This document shows, piece after piece, positions 24,501-36,475 of a stretch of 64,000 nucleotides of DNA. A model generated the notes under the pieces. The model did not search any database. It had not been told where the DNA came from and saw only the letters and a list, made by a program, of their open reading frames with translations. Source of the DNA: Serratia symbiotica (GTDB taxonomy: Bacteria > Pseudomonadota > Gammaproteobacteria > Enterobacterales > Enterobacteriaceae); assembly GCA_900380265.1 (NCBI GenBank), contig LR025083.1:496001-560000 (forward strand), written 5' to 3'. Position numbers and translations under genes: made by a program. The number at the start of each line of letters is the position of its first letter. Within the stretch, counting starts at the first letter, position 1.

Positions 24501-27500
24501 GTGGGTACGGAAAGGTTAAGGTGTTTCCATATGCTTTCGGTTCTTAATGTGCAGCATTTTATCAGCCTTGGTCTAGTGTCTGTGCCAGCACGTAATAGTT
24601 CAGTGCGGTCGGTCGCCTAACCGCTTCGCTACGAAAGAATTGCTCATACTGCGTATGATTCAGAACTCCTAAACGGGAAATGGTATCCGATATGCCGGTT
24701 GATCATGCGCTGATGATTTGTTCAGCATTTTTTTATTTTGTAGAAGCCTACATTCAGAATGCCGTAGGTGAGGTTAAAGCTGTCACCTAGGATGGCAGCC
24801 GGCTCGTGACTGGTTTTGGAGGTGCCGAGACTAGCTCGCATATATCGTCAGTAGTATTTATTGAAGAATACATTGACCAATCATTAAAAAAGAATGGGCA
24901 ATATTTGCCTGTAGCTCTCATTAGAGCCAGATCCTGTTGGTGTTCGGCGAAGCAGATCCATGGCGAGTATGGGAATGGATAACGATTAACGAACTAGACT
25001 AGTCCTGCTAATGACAGCCACATATCTTAGTGCATGACTTTCTGCCATAGGGTATAGAAGTCGCTACTAGGATCCTCGGCGTCTTGGAACTGGATCTTCT
25101 TTTAAGTATCCTGCAGTACCATCTTGGTGTTGTATTGAGTTAGCGATTTGAATCACGCATGGCGCTATAGTGGATTATTTAGGGTGCGGAATAATAGCAC
25201 ATTCTAATGCAAAATAAACGCCGATATAAATGATTCCTATTTTTTGCCCCATCTTTTATAAAGACTAGCCTTTTTAAGCAGTGATCGTTCTTACTACTCT
25301 CTTCTTGGTTTGAGCTTGCTAGTTTTTAATGCTATGAAGTGGCGCCAGATCAAAACAGTATGGTTCATGACGCATTCCGCGCAGCTTTCACTATTATCGG
25401 TGATCTTATCCTTTGAGGTTTTAGTTTGTTGGGATAGTAGTCGTTGGTTGGTTGCGACTCGCACCACACAGCGTTAGAAATAAGCTAGTAGACGGGTATA
25501 CTTAAGCTATGCTGAGATAGCTCTCAATAACCCGGAGAGAAGTAGAGATACTCTTTATGATGATTAGACCAGTGTGTGACAACTAGAGTGGTGCTCCATA
25601 GCACAAACAGCGAGTTAACAGGGCGTATTTGTCTCGTATCGTTTACTGCAAGTACTCGTTGCATTCTTAGTGTTGGGTGTGGTTTGGCTGGTCATAATTT
25701 AAGAAAGATGGCAGATCAGATACACATGTATCTTGCGAGTATACAGTATTACACAGATAGTGTGCGGAAGTAAGGTTGCACGCATTATCTATGCGTTATA
25801 CGGTGTTAAAACTGCTAACGATTTAGTACTTAGCAATAGAAAATGACCTGCGATACCTTTCTTTCCTAAAGAAGATTACTTGGCTGTAATATAGTGATAT
25901 CGGTCTATAATTAATACGGTGCTAAGATATCAATCTTAGCATTCGTAAATTGTCACAGAAAAACAAGAGTAGTTTATTAACGGGTTTATACGCTCTAACG
26001 TATGTTTATAAGATGTTGCTTTATTGATAATTAATGCCATACATGAGATGTAATTAGGTTTAAATATGATCATGAGTGTGTTGTGTTTTTTCGTTACTAG
26101 ATTAGAAGCGGAACAAGACTTATAATGTAGAACAGCGTCTAGAAAATTCCAGGTTACAGGATGTAGATATACCCCGGATTTAAGTTAATAACTGCGCTGG
26201 CGTTTATAACGCAGAGATTACTGCCATTCCGGAATCAATTAGCAGGTTCATAATCATTCTACCTCTACCTAAGGCTTTATTTCTACTAAGTCCTAAAACA
26301 GTGTTCTCCAGACTAGCGTTCAATAGAGCGTGCTGCGTCATTCGCAGCACACGATTTTACGCTACTTTTCTGATCTTGATCTTGGTGATCTATTTTTTTT
26401 GGCGATAGTGCGCTGCTACCTCAACAAGTTAATTATTCATGGTTGTTCTCTCTTCTTGCTATGAAGACTTTCAATACTGAGGCAAACTCGTTAAATGGTG
26501 AAGTGATTTCCTGTAAAATTACAGTGTGCAATCAGTTCATTGTTTTCTAGAAATATCGCCACTGGAGTAGTTTATGAGAAAATTTCTTACTTGGTGTAAT
26601 GTCTTGCTTGTAAGGATCTCTTAATGGGCGTAAGCGCGTGAGGAGTTCTCTGTCTGAGACATTACTATCGGTGATATTTCTCTTCTCTAGATGAAGAAGA
26701 AGAGAGTCATTAGGGTTGTCAGTACGTTAGCGCTGCGGTTGCGTCCTCGCAGTCATCGTTCTTTGACCTCATTGTGCTTTCAGCATCCTATTGTAGCAAA
26801 TCTGAGCTCATACTTTAATAGACGTTAGCTTCAAAGACAGGGTTGTCTACATCATTTCTGCGCAGGCGTTCGGTATTCTTCGAGATACCCCATTACAAGC
26901 TGACTCCGCTTTGATCATGGTTAAACCTGCAAGTCTGATGCTGTCTGTGGGCGAAGGTACTATCGTACCTAAAATAGCCAATAGTGCGTCTTTTCACATT
27001 TTGCTTTGCATACCTGCTGGTAGAGTTCGATACTTTGAGTTGGATGTTTATTGTTGGAGTGCGGTCCGTACAGGCCCGATATAGCTATGATGGGTACTGT
27101 GTTTGCTGGTTATGGTTTTGGTTATTGGTTGGCTTGCGGGTGAGTGTGTTTTCTGTGTGTTGCAAAATATTATTAATGCCAGGAATCATGAGCGGTAGTG
27201 GCCTGATGCCATGCGGCGGTTTCTCTTCACTGGGTGGCCCTGCCGAACATTCATATCAGGGTTATACACGTGATGATTGTCTGGTTACGAACGAAAAGCT
27301 GCTAAAAACCATGATCCTAATACTAAGGATGTATATATTACATATACAGTAATTTCCTCTCATGGTATAAAAGACGTTTCAGGTTTCTCAGCCTAGACAA
27401 ACTCGCCAGGCTTGTGCTCGGTCGTATAGATAAGTTAACGAAAAAGTTTGTGCGCCTGACGGCAAGAACCATCGGCAGAATGTTCGCATTAAAATTATAG

Positions 27501-28322
27501 TAATTCTGTTGCTTGTAGAATTGGCGTTGTAGCCAAGGTGGAAAGGTCAGGGGCCGGTTTTCAGCTACAAGGCGGGCAGTAAATGGCAGCTATCCGTTTG
27601 TATAATTAGTTAACCTTCTTTTAAATCTGTTTTTAGACAGTAATCAGTGTCTCGCCGAACCTGGCAACTTAGGATTAGTAAACCTGAGTTGTATGTAGAG
27701 GCCTTCCAATTTATTGTGGCGTTCCGAAAAAGGTCTGTTTTTATAGGAAAGATCGCGCTGTTATAAATTTCACTCAGACAGTGTTTGTTTCGGTTTCTCC
27801 GAACACAGCGTCCAGCTTGGTTATGGCCCTGGTAGAAAAGAGGGAGCAGGTAGTACCAAGTAGTAGAAATCCCGCGCAATGCAAAGATCTAGGTGATTAA
27901 TTAGGTTTGCTAGGACCTTGCCATTTTAGCAACCTCGTGTCTACGGTTGAGTAGAGTAAATTGCGTCTTTCTTTTTGCGTCACCAAATTTGCTATGAATG
28001 CCCAGAACACCACCCTACGAATCTTTTGATCAAAGGCACGCTACAGTGGTGGTAGGAATCTAACCGTAAAAGCCACAGTCCATCTGTCGTGCTCGTTTAG
28101 CTCAGGTGCATCTCGTACGTACAGTAAGTAGGACACTAACGGTTTCGCTCGCATGGATCGGGGTCGAGACTGGTGAGTCTATCTCTATTACTCGGCTGTA
28201 TATGGTTTGATCTCTATTCTGTATGCTCATAGCCGATAGCCTGTGAGGCTCTTTGTATTGCGTTTCTACAGCGCCATTATTTTAGTGACAACACGCTTGC
28301 GATATGCGGAGATTAGACTTAA

Positions 28323-28352
28323 TTTCACCTTTCTTGGTAGAGAAAGGTGAAA
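28323..28352. repeat. Inverted repeat, 12-bp stem, 6-nt loop
   Basis: Arms 28323-28334 and 28341-28352 are exact reverse complements. An 8-bp hairpin (28390-28416) and a 9-bp hairpin (28552-28581) follow, giving three within 260 bases. Confidence 0.9.
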
Positions 28353-28551
28353 CAATGATGGTTATTGTTGATTGAGGAGTGCCCTGCGGCTGATTAGCTA
28401 CACATGTACTAATCAGTTCGTTACCTTAATGGGTAAGCAGATTTTTGTGGTGATGATGCACGTGTCTCTTGATAATAACGACTGGCATTGTATTGATATC
28501 TGGAATGGTATTGATACTATTATTAGTGTGATTTGAGCTGCTTGCTACTGA

Positions 28552-28581
28552 TTAAAGTGACAAGATTTCTTTTCACTTTAA
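28552..28581. repeat. Inverted repeat, 9-bp stem, 12-nt loop
   Basis: Arms 28552-28560 and 28573-28581 are exact reverse complements. Confidence 0.8.
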
Positions 28582-29971
28582 GGTTGTTATCTTCTTTGTA
28601 TGCCAAAATGTAAATTTATTTTTTTATAATAAAATACTAGAGTATTTGTCTCATTATTAATATAAGACATTTATAACCCATGGCTCCCATTTTTAATTCC
28701 TGAACTCTTAAAATAGATTTTACAGATACGAATATGTATTCGGGTATGTTAGGAGGTAGAGTATCATGCTTAGTGGAGTTAACAATAATTATTTCCGTAT
28801 ATTATTACTGATATGACTGATCAAAAGTAACTATGCATCTTTTAATTAATAAATGTAAGTGGTTTAAACCCTTATAAAACTTCACGAAATAACAAGGCAC
28901 TTGCCTTGCTTTTGGCTTATATGATAAAAAATGAATATTGATTTAAATGGGTGTTTATAGTCAAATAATGTAATTACGTTACCTGTAACATCCGGTTATG
29001 TTAATGGTATTACGAGTTCCTCGTGTGTGTCTAAGACACTAATAACGTCTTGTTTATTTTATTAGAATCGGTGACTAACATCGCATTGTATATAATTATT
29101 TAATTAATAGGATAACATCCTTTCAATGAAAGTCCCGGAATAAAATAATCACAGAAAACGCTAGCGCGGAGTATGTCCTGTCCACTTAAATAAACGGCCC
29201 AATCCTCTATTAGTCATAGAATATATCAACTAACTTAGGTTGTTTTTGATATTATTTACAGCAATTCTTGGTGATAAACTAATGAGAAAAAGATTACAGA
29301 TGGCTTTGTTACGTTCCCCCTTTCTTGATATTGATAGCTATACTCTCATGGCTATGAGAAATAAACAGATTTGCTCTGGCCACCCTTTAGATTGAGCGGT
29401 AGGTATTTTATATGTACTAATGCGATACCAGGACCACCTGATAATAAATAATCCGTATAACTTCCAGTGCGTACTAAGGTAGCAGGCTAATATCCTTAGT
29501 AAGTAGTAACTACTCTGTAATATATCACGTGATAATAACACGTTGTGACTTGGTTTTGGATATTCTTTGTTTATTAACCTAGATCATCCTATAGCTTCTA
29601 GTAGAAGCTGCTAAGTGGTGTACGTACGACTGATCCCCACGGAAATTATAGATTAATGGTTACTACCGACCAGCGTAGTGCCAGCTGATACCACCCAACC
29701 TCTATTTATTTTAAATTACAGTGATATCGATTTCTATATGAAAGCCCTTAAGAAAGGTGAGGTATTTACTGGCATATCGCGTTTTTATTAAATCTATTTT
29801 GATATGTTATTTTCTCGATCTATCTTTATAATGGATAAGTGATTATGAATCACCAATGCAAGATTATGTAAATGTAGAGTATTAACACCTACAAGTATTT
29901 ATAAAATAGAAGGATTTAATCTAGTGTTTTCTGTAACTTTATTTGTGGTTTGAAATTGGTTCACTACCAGA

Positions 29972-31700
29972 TCATTTAATTTGTCCATGGCAGGCATAAC
30001 AGGGCTTAACGCTAAGTAGTGTGATTTTTAACTGATTTTGATCTTGAGAGTCAATTAAATAGTGTCTATTACTGATGAAAATCTGATGTGCTTCTTTTAG
30101 AATGAATTTGCTAAAATGAGTTGCAGCTTTATTCGCTATCACCAGTCCTAATCCTCCTCCCTGTATTGATAGTTGCTCTCTGTCAGTGTCATTTCTCTTC
30201 GCAGGCTGGTCCAGTGCTTTCTTTAGAGTGGGTAATGGCACTGGAGATGTAGATTTACAAATCGGGTTTGTTAGCTAACAAAGTTAGTATCGATATTGCC
30301 AATCAACTTCACTCAGATTATGGGCATACTAGCCCCCTCCCGTTAGTTCACAGTGACTAGTTCTTTCGAAAATCCAAGTTAGGCTCTAAGATTAACTGGT
30401 TACGCTGAACAACATGCTTAACTGTTGGCATAAATGTTGCGCCTAGTGGATTATTAATTATGTATGAAGTATTGCAATTTCGTAGTCCATAAAGCATCGG
30501 TGGGCAGGTGCTGGTTAATCGGTTCCTGTTAATTTTGGGGTATCTTCTACCTCCACTGCGTTTATCCAACTAGACAAATAGTGTTGTGCTGTTATTTTTA
30601 TCCCGAGCCGCTAGCTATTAGAATTGTGATATCATCGTTTATCTATTAACCTTGTCAACGTTAATAAAGATGGTGCTGACATCAGAATGGGACTGATCTT
30701 TAGATGTTCGTATCTGTAGCATTTAAACAAGTGGTATGATTTTATGACTGTGGCTGTTCTCCATTTTATGCTTCGGCCAGACAACAATGAAGAATGAGGT
30801 CACGTCTTCTTAGCACTTACGTTTATGATGATCGGCTGTCAATACGCCAGTTGTTCTAGGCCTACCTTGAAGTGAGATAAATAGTCAGGTATATATAAGT
30901 AACTTTGCCTGAGGACCAACAAGATATTATCTTGTTCGGGCTTTAGTGCACCTAGATCTTATCTTGACGTAATTAGTCGTATCTTTGATACGAAGCGTCA
31001 GAGATAACTGTCAATACTAAAATCCTAGACATACCGCGCCGCGCAATTGCTGACTGCTTGTGCTAAAAATTCACATGAATCTGCAACTTTCGCTAGTCAT
31101 TGATGAGTGAGGTGACCTCTGTTCTATTATTACTAGTCATTCACATATAATCTGTAGGCCTACACGTGGGCTATCGATTAAACTGTGCTTAATATACAAA
31201 CAGTCAGGCTCACAGCCCGACCGAGTCCAGTACCTATTGAAAGTGGCGACGGCGCACTTCCACTCTAGCCTGGGCTGATAAGCATAGAATATACAATTCA
31301 CATTTTTTGCGACTTATACGGTAACGTATCTTCCCATGCACTTCATCTGAATAACAGCTGAGTGTTGAACAGATTTCTGCATGACAATTAGCAGGGCTGG
31401 CAAATCCAATAATGCTTTCGTGGTTCCATATAGGCTATAACGCCTTAGGGATTTAGCGTTCTTTTTTATAATAGCCAGCTAAACAACGGTTGCCGATATC
31501 TTGTAGAAATCGTATTTATATGACTGATATTGCTTCTGTCTTATAGACGATATAAAATTTTGTGTACGTATTAGTTCTTAAATCATTTTGTGGTAGCCAC
31601 CACGTGGCTTGAAGTCTGCAATCACCAACTGATACGATAGTAACTATACTTCTTATAGTGATTTAACAATGTTGCAATCTTGTGTTTTGTATCCTCATTA
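29972..31700 (-). pseudogene. cpxA: cpxA fossil (envelope-stress sensor histidine kinase)
   Basis: Two minus-strand stretches align to the ATPase half of CpxA in the right order. In 30569-30357 the residues PPMLYGLRNCNTSYIINNPL match PP...LYGNPNALESALENIVRNAL, the N box, with small deletions. In 30241-29972 the string QPAKRNDTDRE, then GGGLGLVIANKA, matches RPFYRTDEARDRESGGTGLGLAIV, the G2 box. The frame is interrupted between the two pieces and the sensor half is unrecognisable; the 5' limit is estimated. The next genes along, cpxR on the same strand then cpxP divergent, confirm the identity. CpxA would phosphorylate CpxR in response to envelope protein misfolding. Confidence 0.75.
30918..31007. 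repeat. Cluster of hairpins including a nested pair
   Basis: Arms 30918-30925 and 30929-30936 form an 8-bp stem with a 3-base loop. Directly after it, 30959-30969 pairs with 30996-31007 (11 bp with one bulged base), enclosing a perfect 7-bp hairpin with a TTT loop (30977-30983 with 30987-30993). It lies within the decayed cpxA region. Confidence 0.75.
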
Positions 31701-31749
31701 GGATAAGAATGAGTAATGTAGGTGATAGTTATATAGGTGCTGAGAGCTA

Positions 31750-32515
31750 TGTCCAGTAATAGCTCCTGCCTTAATTAAGTGATTATTTTGCTTTATTTCT
31801 GATTTTCATTACGTTAATAGCTGACGCTTGTAAATAGTCGCTCTCTCCCTGAAGAGACTTAAACACTGCTATAAAACTGGAATTAGTAGCATTCGGCCCA
31901 TTATCTGAAGGGATTGTCCCGATTATTTTACGTAATCTAGTCTGAGCCTAGATTGGATAGTGATGATTCTGTTACAAGGATAAATCTGTTCTCTCGGATT
32001 TAAACACGGGCACTGGCTATTTAAATTTTGTAATAGCTGCAAGGAATGAATGCTATTTCAACTGTATGTAGATAGGTATAGACTTTTCAAAGCAGCAGAG
32101 TAGCCTGAGTCGATTTCATGAAGCTGTTTTTACCCTTTCGAGTGCTTAATTCATCGCCAGACTAGCCTTGGGCACACCTAAACAACTGAGCTGTTCTTTT
32201 CGATCTGCGATTGATGTCTAGATAGTTATAAAGAGCTGTTTACTTAAATTTATGTCAATGTTTTTACTTTCGATTGAAATATAACACTTTATTCCGGGAT
32301 GCCAATAAAGTGGCTTGCTTTTGAGGTGAGCAGTATTTTTTATTATTCTCATTGAGAGAGCTATTGTTTTTCTGCTTAATCCCAGGGAACTTATGCACGT
32401 TGTATTTATAGAGGCAGATTAAGATATGTTAATCAAACCGATACATTAATTCATTTCCATATTTCTTGCTGTTACTCTTTAGTTATTCAGATCTTCACCA
32501 TCGTGGTCTTAACAC
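31750..32515 (-). pseudogene. cpxR: cpxR fossil (OmpR-family response regulator)
   Basis: On the minus strand around 32366-32320 the translation L-S-M-R-I-I-K-N-T-A-H-L-K-S aligns with the receiver-domain segment LDVMMPKKNGIDTLKA that follows the phospho-accepting Asp, with one codon missing. Near 32172-32147 the bases match the ELGADDYLPKPF segment, again with a short loss. Spacing between the two sites is close to that expected, and the gene lies upstream of cpxA on the same strand as in E. coli. Limits are estimated. The phosphorylation Asp and switch residues cannot be recovered, so it is dead. Confidence 0.6.
32285..32312. repeat. Inverted repeat, 9-bp stem, 10-nt loop, inside cpxR fossil
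   Basis: Arms 32285-32293 and 32304-32312 are exact reverse complements. Located between the two recognisable CpxR segments. Confidence 0.8.
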
Positions 32516-32559
32516 AACACACTTTGTAATGCATTATCTCTCTCTAGTAGAGTTGCCGA

Positions 32560-32800
32560 TTTGTAACCCATATTGCAAATCTGATATCCTTCTAATTCAT
32601 GCTAGTCTTAACTATTTGTCGTTTGGCATATAACGCTTCCTTTTTTCGCCAGCAGCTACGATAGACAGCAATGTTCATTGCTAAGAGTAACCCTAATAGG
32701 GCAAACCTCATGGTTAATCAAGACAAGAGAGTGTTTTAAGCTAAAATTAAGCAACAGACGGTAACGCAATTTTAGTGTGCTAAGGAGTAGATATACCATC
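32560..32800 (+). pseudogene. cpxP: cpxP remnant (periplasmic Cpx regulator)
   Basis: At about 32708-32770 the plus strand reads LMVNQDKRVF, stop, AK, matching the CpxP C-terminal segment LLTPEQ(K)AVLNEK, then bases very like the KHQQRMEQL coding sequence. It lies divergently beside the cpxR fossil, as in E. coli, where cpxP is a CpxR-activated gene. The space to cpxR is about 200 bases too short, so the N-terminal half is probably deleted. Confidence 0.5.
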
Positions 32801-33224
32801 CATACTAACCTCTATGTTAGGGAGCCCATAGCCATAGCTTACAGCCTGGTGGCTGTTACCACCTTGTTTATTAAGTGCTCTATCACTTAGGCCAAATGCT
32901 TTGCCATAAGTTGACTACTGTACATTTCCATATCAATTCAAATTTAACTCATGACGTTGCTATTGGCCCCGAGAGTGTCTAATTATGAACCGCGTAACAA
33001 CAAGAAACGTCTTATGGCGATAGTGTCTTAGCACACCACTCACTGAACTATATCTGCCAATCGAATAATACAAGAAGCAGTAACATCAGCTTTGTTATAT
33101 TAAAGGTTATGGATTGCTTGCACGTTATAGAATATTTGATTGCGGTCGGAAAAACTTAATTGCTGTTTACGGAAAATTAAATGTTTCTCTAGTATACAAA
33201 GAGACTGAAGAGGTCTAAAATATT

Positions 33225-33244
33225 AATTAGACTTAAGTCTAATT
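33225..33244. repeat. 20-bp perfect palindrome (no loop)
   Basis: Bases 33225-33234 and 33235-33244 are exact reverse complements centred on CTTAAG. It lies just upstream of where the fieF fossil should begin. Confidence 0.9.
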
Positions 33245-33275
33245 TAAATAAAATTACTTTTAAGTGATCCTAATC

Positions 33276-34120
33276 CAAGTTTTTAGACATAGATCACGAA
33301 AACGACATTGCCACTAATTTGGCAGTTACGTTGCTGTTAATCGGAAGATCCGGGTTGAGGTTAGAATAGTTTAAATGTATCATTGACCTGAATTTCATCA
33401 TAAATAAGTCATGCCATTTTTCTAGGCAGATTTGTACGGAAACACGTATCAGTTGATATCTGCTACTAGCAATCTGTTACTGAACGCGCTTCTGTGTAGC
33501 TCTCAATGCCGATTTGCAGAAACTTTAATGCGTATAATTGCCTATTTGTTATACGGCCCGTATTGTTTTAGCAGGAATGTGCGTACCAAGCATAGCATTA
33601 GTGTTAGGTGGGATTCGCACTAAGAGTAAGTTGCTACACAAGGTTCTTGATTAGGTATTTCATCTTTCTACGCATGCACTTAATATTTATTGATAGAGGA
33701 TATAAACTATTTTAAATGGCAGTTAATTACTCTGAAGATTTGTTTGATATAGCAGTGCTAACTGCTTAAATAGGTGGGTTTCCTTATACGGGCGCCTAGG
33801 CATAAGTTGTATTCAGGATACTTACTGTGTTTCGCCAAGTATTAAGGCCGGGTTGATTGTTGCTCATGGGGTATCGGTGATGCTTCTGCTATCAATAATC
33901 TTAAGTTTTATCTGTGGCTCTGCTCTCAGATAAAGAGGGTCCTTCCCTGTAAACTTGACTGTTCCCTAGTTGGAACAAGCAAGGTAGACTGCTTGTGCCT
34001 ATTGTTTAGCTTGACGATAAGCGTTACCATATCAAAACCAATTTACAGTGCTATCCTCGGCACTGATCGCACTATTTAAGACCCTTACCTAACAAGAAGC
34101 CTCTGGCTTATAACATCGGT
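33276..34120 (+). pseudogene. fieF: fieF fossil (cation-efflux transporter)
   Basis: Two plus-strand sites match FieF with the right spacing. In 33432-33623 the residues LISATSNLL stand for LVDIGASLTNLL, and RFAETL for the HGKAESL metal-site region. At 33859-33935 the string VAHGVSV, then IL and SALR, matches FALGIGIYILYSALR; this second site falls where residue spacing from the first predicts it. The metal-binding HGK residues are gone. The ends are estimated. Position after cpxP and before pfkA is the E. coli order. FieF exports iron and zinc across the inner membrane. Confidence 0.6.
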
Positions 34121-34124
34121 CTTT

Positions 34125-35090
34125 TTTATTTTAAACTAAGGGTGTATGCCCTAACAATACACACTCAGTGTACCGCCCGAACAATAAATGGAGTGAATAT
34201 TGCTAGATTAAATCAGTAAAGGCATTTGTGTGGCCTCGCCACTGTAGCCTGCTCCGCGGTTTTTGGCACACATACTCATTATTCAGATTGTACCATACTA
34301 ATATGGTATAAGTATACATTTCCTGCACGATATTCCAGTAGCTCATCCTAATAGGATGGGTCAGGCACTTCCCTTACTTGGATGCTAACAAGGTACTATG
34401 TAGATTATTATGCTAGACCTGTTGCTAATGATTAACAATTCCTTGTAGTGCAAGCGTTCTTTGAACGGACTCCTGTTAACTTCTATTGGTACCTAATCGT
34501 ACTGATCACTCTCCTTGGGGTTGAAGATCCGCCAAGTAATCGCTGACGTATCCTGGTTCAGTGGTTAAAAAGCAACTTTTAGTTCACTTTGTCTCCTCAG
34601 TAGAGAGCAACATCGGTGTCAAGCTTAAGCTAATCTATAGGCGATGTCTGACATTGCTAGCTAGGTTCTTAAAATATAAAGGAACTGCTATACCTGTTAG
34701 GTTGTGACGCGGGTTTAGTGATTTTTTACGGTGCTGCCTTAGCTCGGACGAATGTTATTAAGGCGATTAGAATTGATATTGCTATCTAAGCTTTCGGCCT
34801 TGCTATGCCGCTAACTTCTATCGCTTGTTTATTAAATACTAACATCAAATTAATGTGAAGGATTTTGCATTTCATGCACTAGTTACGATTCAATATACCC
34901 ACTTTATCTGATTACTTATATCTTTCCGTCTAGTTTGCGCACTGCTGCTTGTAGTTAAAACAGTTGCTCGTTGCGGGTCTACAAGCTACTGCGGGCGGTA
35001 AATTTAGTGCTACCTTCGTTTAAGAAGGCCTACCAGCGCTTAGTACAATTGATACCAGTGAGCATTAACTTCGCATTTTAACTAATCATT
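34125..35090 (+). pseudogene. pfkA: pfkA fossil (6-phosphofructokinase)
   Basis: At about 34588-34665 the plus strand reads VSSVESNIGV...C, then LTLLA, matching the PfkA segment [25 protein letters not shown] with loss of two codons around the cysteine. Other motifs (GGDGS, TIDNDI) could not be recognised. Limits are inferred from the expected length. It follows fieF, as in E. coli. Loss of this isozyme would cut classical glycolysis unless pfkB or another route exists. Confidence 0.55.
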
Positions 35091-36475
35091 TATTCACTCT
35101 ACCAATGCGCTGAGATTAGTACTGCCCTGTAGTAAGAGGAACATCATGTTCTACAGTGTGAGTTTTTGCTCTTGCCTTTGTTGCCAATATTTAAATATGA
35201 TGGTTTTAAAATACGGCGATCGCAAATAATGGGTCCTGATATTACCGTGGGTAGGGAGTGCGTAGTCGGTGGCTTTGTAGTTAAAATACAGTCGTAGGAG
35301 GTGACTGATATTCTGATTCGTCGGGCATCGACCATGTTTGCTTGGTTGTTATCTAAGTAATAGATAACCTAATCTCAGCTAAAAAGTCTGTACATTAAGG
35401 TGCGTCTAACGTTTCGTGCGTCTTGCCTGGCATCTTTAGTAATTTACGAAATTCATCACCGAGGCTGAATGTGATCTGTTTGCCTTTAGTGGTTAGAAGG
35501 CTAGCGTGATCTTAGCAACGATATTTTATCGCTTATTGAATTATTGGCAATCATCCGTCAACGCGCCTGCCTTATGTAAATAGTGTGCTTTGTTGGCATC
35601 AATACAGAAATCATTTAACTGTATGTTCTGATCCTTCCTGCTCGGTTGGAGTAGTAGGTTAGTAAACAGAACACTGATTTGGTTATTCACTGGGAAACAA
35701 ATTTCCAGCATATCCGCTATCAACGGCCGCTCAACAACAGTTTTAGTATTTTGTTTAGCAGCAGTTCTACTGACTATAGCGCGGATGTCGCAGTCTCTGA
35801 TCAAACAGCTGACAACTTTTTGCTACTTTGATCTTGACAGTAGTGTTTGCGTTCACGGTCGGTGCGAGGTTTCTGGCAACGTAATCCGTGGTGAATGGAT
35901 TTTGATTGGCATTATGGTTAATGTGTGTCCCGTTTGTTGCGTCCAGTGCGCAATTTCTCAGATAAATAGCGTTAATCGACCTTGAGTTTAATTTTATTTA
36001 GCGTAAGCATATCAAGAGTAATCGGACATGGTGTACTGAAATAAGTAGAGGTTGCCATGGTTTCTTTAGCTAGTGCGAACAGCAGAATCTCTTTGTTCTT
36101 AAATACCACATCCGCATCTTGCCAATAAAATGATTGTTGCACAGCGAACGATATTTAAACTAGCCTAGTTTAAACGAGAGATGGAATTGCTTAATAATCT
36201 TGCCCTACCGACTAGTTGGTCTTTTAGGCTTGTCAGCGTCAGATTAGGCCAGCCTCTATTGGGACTATTGATGTTTCAGTATTGGGTAACTTGCATGCAG
36301 TTTTGTTGATTGCTATCTGTACTTACTTTGTGCTTATGCACAAGAAGTTATACCATTTATCAGAAGCAATATACTGTTTTTATTCTGAAATAACTCTTTT
36401 CACCAGGCTTATAGGTTAGGTGGTAAATCCAATGCATAACTGCGTTGATAGGCCTCGTTTTGTCCACTACAGGCA
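35091..36475. other. Unassigned decayed DNA with an ancestral junction
   Basis: Between the pfkA fossil (+) and the expected end of tamA (-) about 1.4 kb remains. In enterobacteria tamA is followed by tamB (3.8 kb), which does not fit, so the two ancestral neighbourhoods are joined here. The minus-strand frame 35804-35541 has a weak resemblance to an internal TamB segment, which I do not regard as sufficient. Confidence 0.45.
36154..36174. repeat. 21-nt perfect palindrome (10-bp arms, 1-nt centre)
   Basis: Arms 36154-36163 and 36165-36174 are exact reverse complements around C36164. Confidence 0.9.

Larger units (their letters stand above)
16301..29971. other. Unassigned decayed DNA, 13.7 kb
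   Basis: No intact gene and no fossil I can name. Open frames up to about 120 codons occur (for example 26984-27352 +, 20229-20498 +, 19863-20111 +) but show no family motif. About 17.5-28 kb is visibly more GC-rich than 28.6-30 kb, which is AT-rich. In E. coli, zntR, arfA and the ribosomal rplQ operon would follow mscL; I see none, so the ancestral order is broken somewhere in this interval. Inverted repeats are listed separately. Confidence 0.6.

Noticed and set aside
26984-27352. 122-codon plus-strand frame
   Set aside because: The tail has a protein-like look (GSGLMPCGGFSSLGGPAEHS), but I could not match it to a family and the N-terminal half is low-complexity W/V/L; possibly a piece of an unidentified fossil.
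32500-33300. CRISPR or tandem repeat array suggested by the dense hairpins
   Set aside because: The inverted repeats differ from one another in sequence and spacing; there is no recurring direct repeat or spacer periodicity.
35541-35804. Possible tamB fragment on the minus strand
   Set aside because: Only a few identities (Q, I, C, A) with an internal TamB segment, and the position would require more than 1 kb of deletions.
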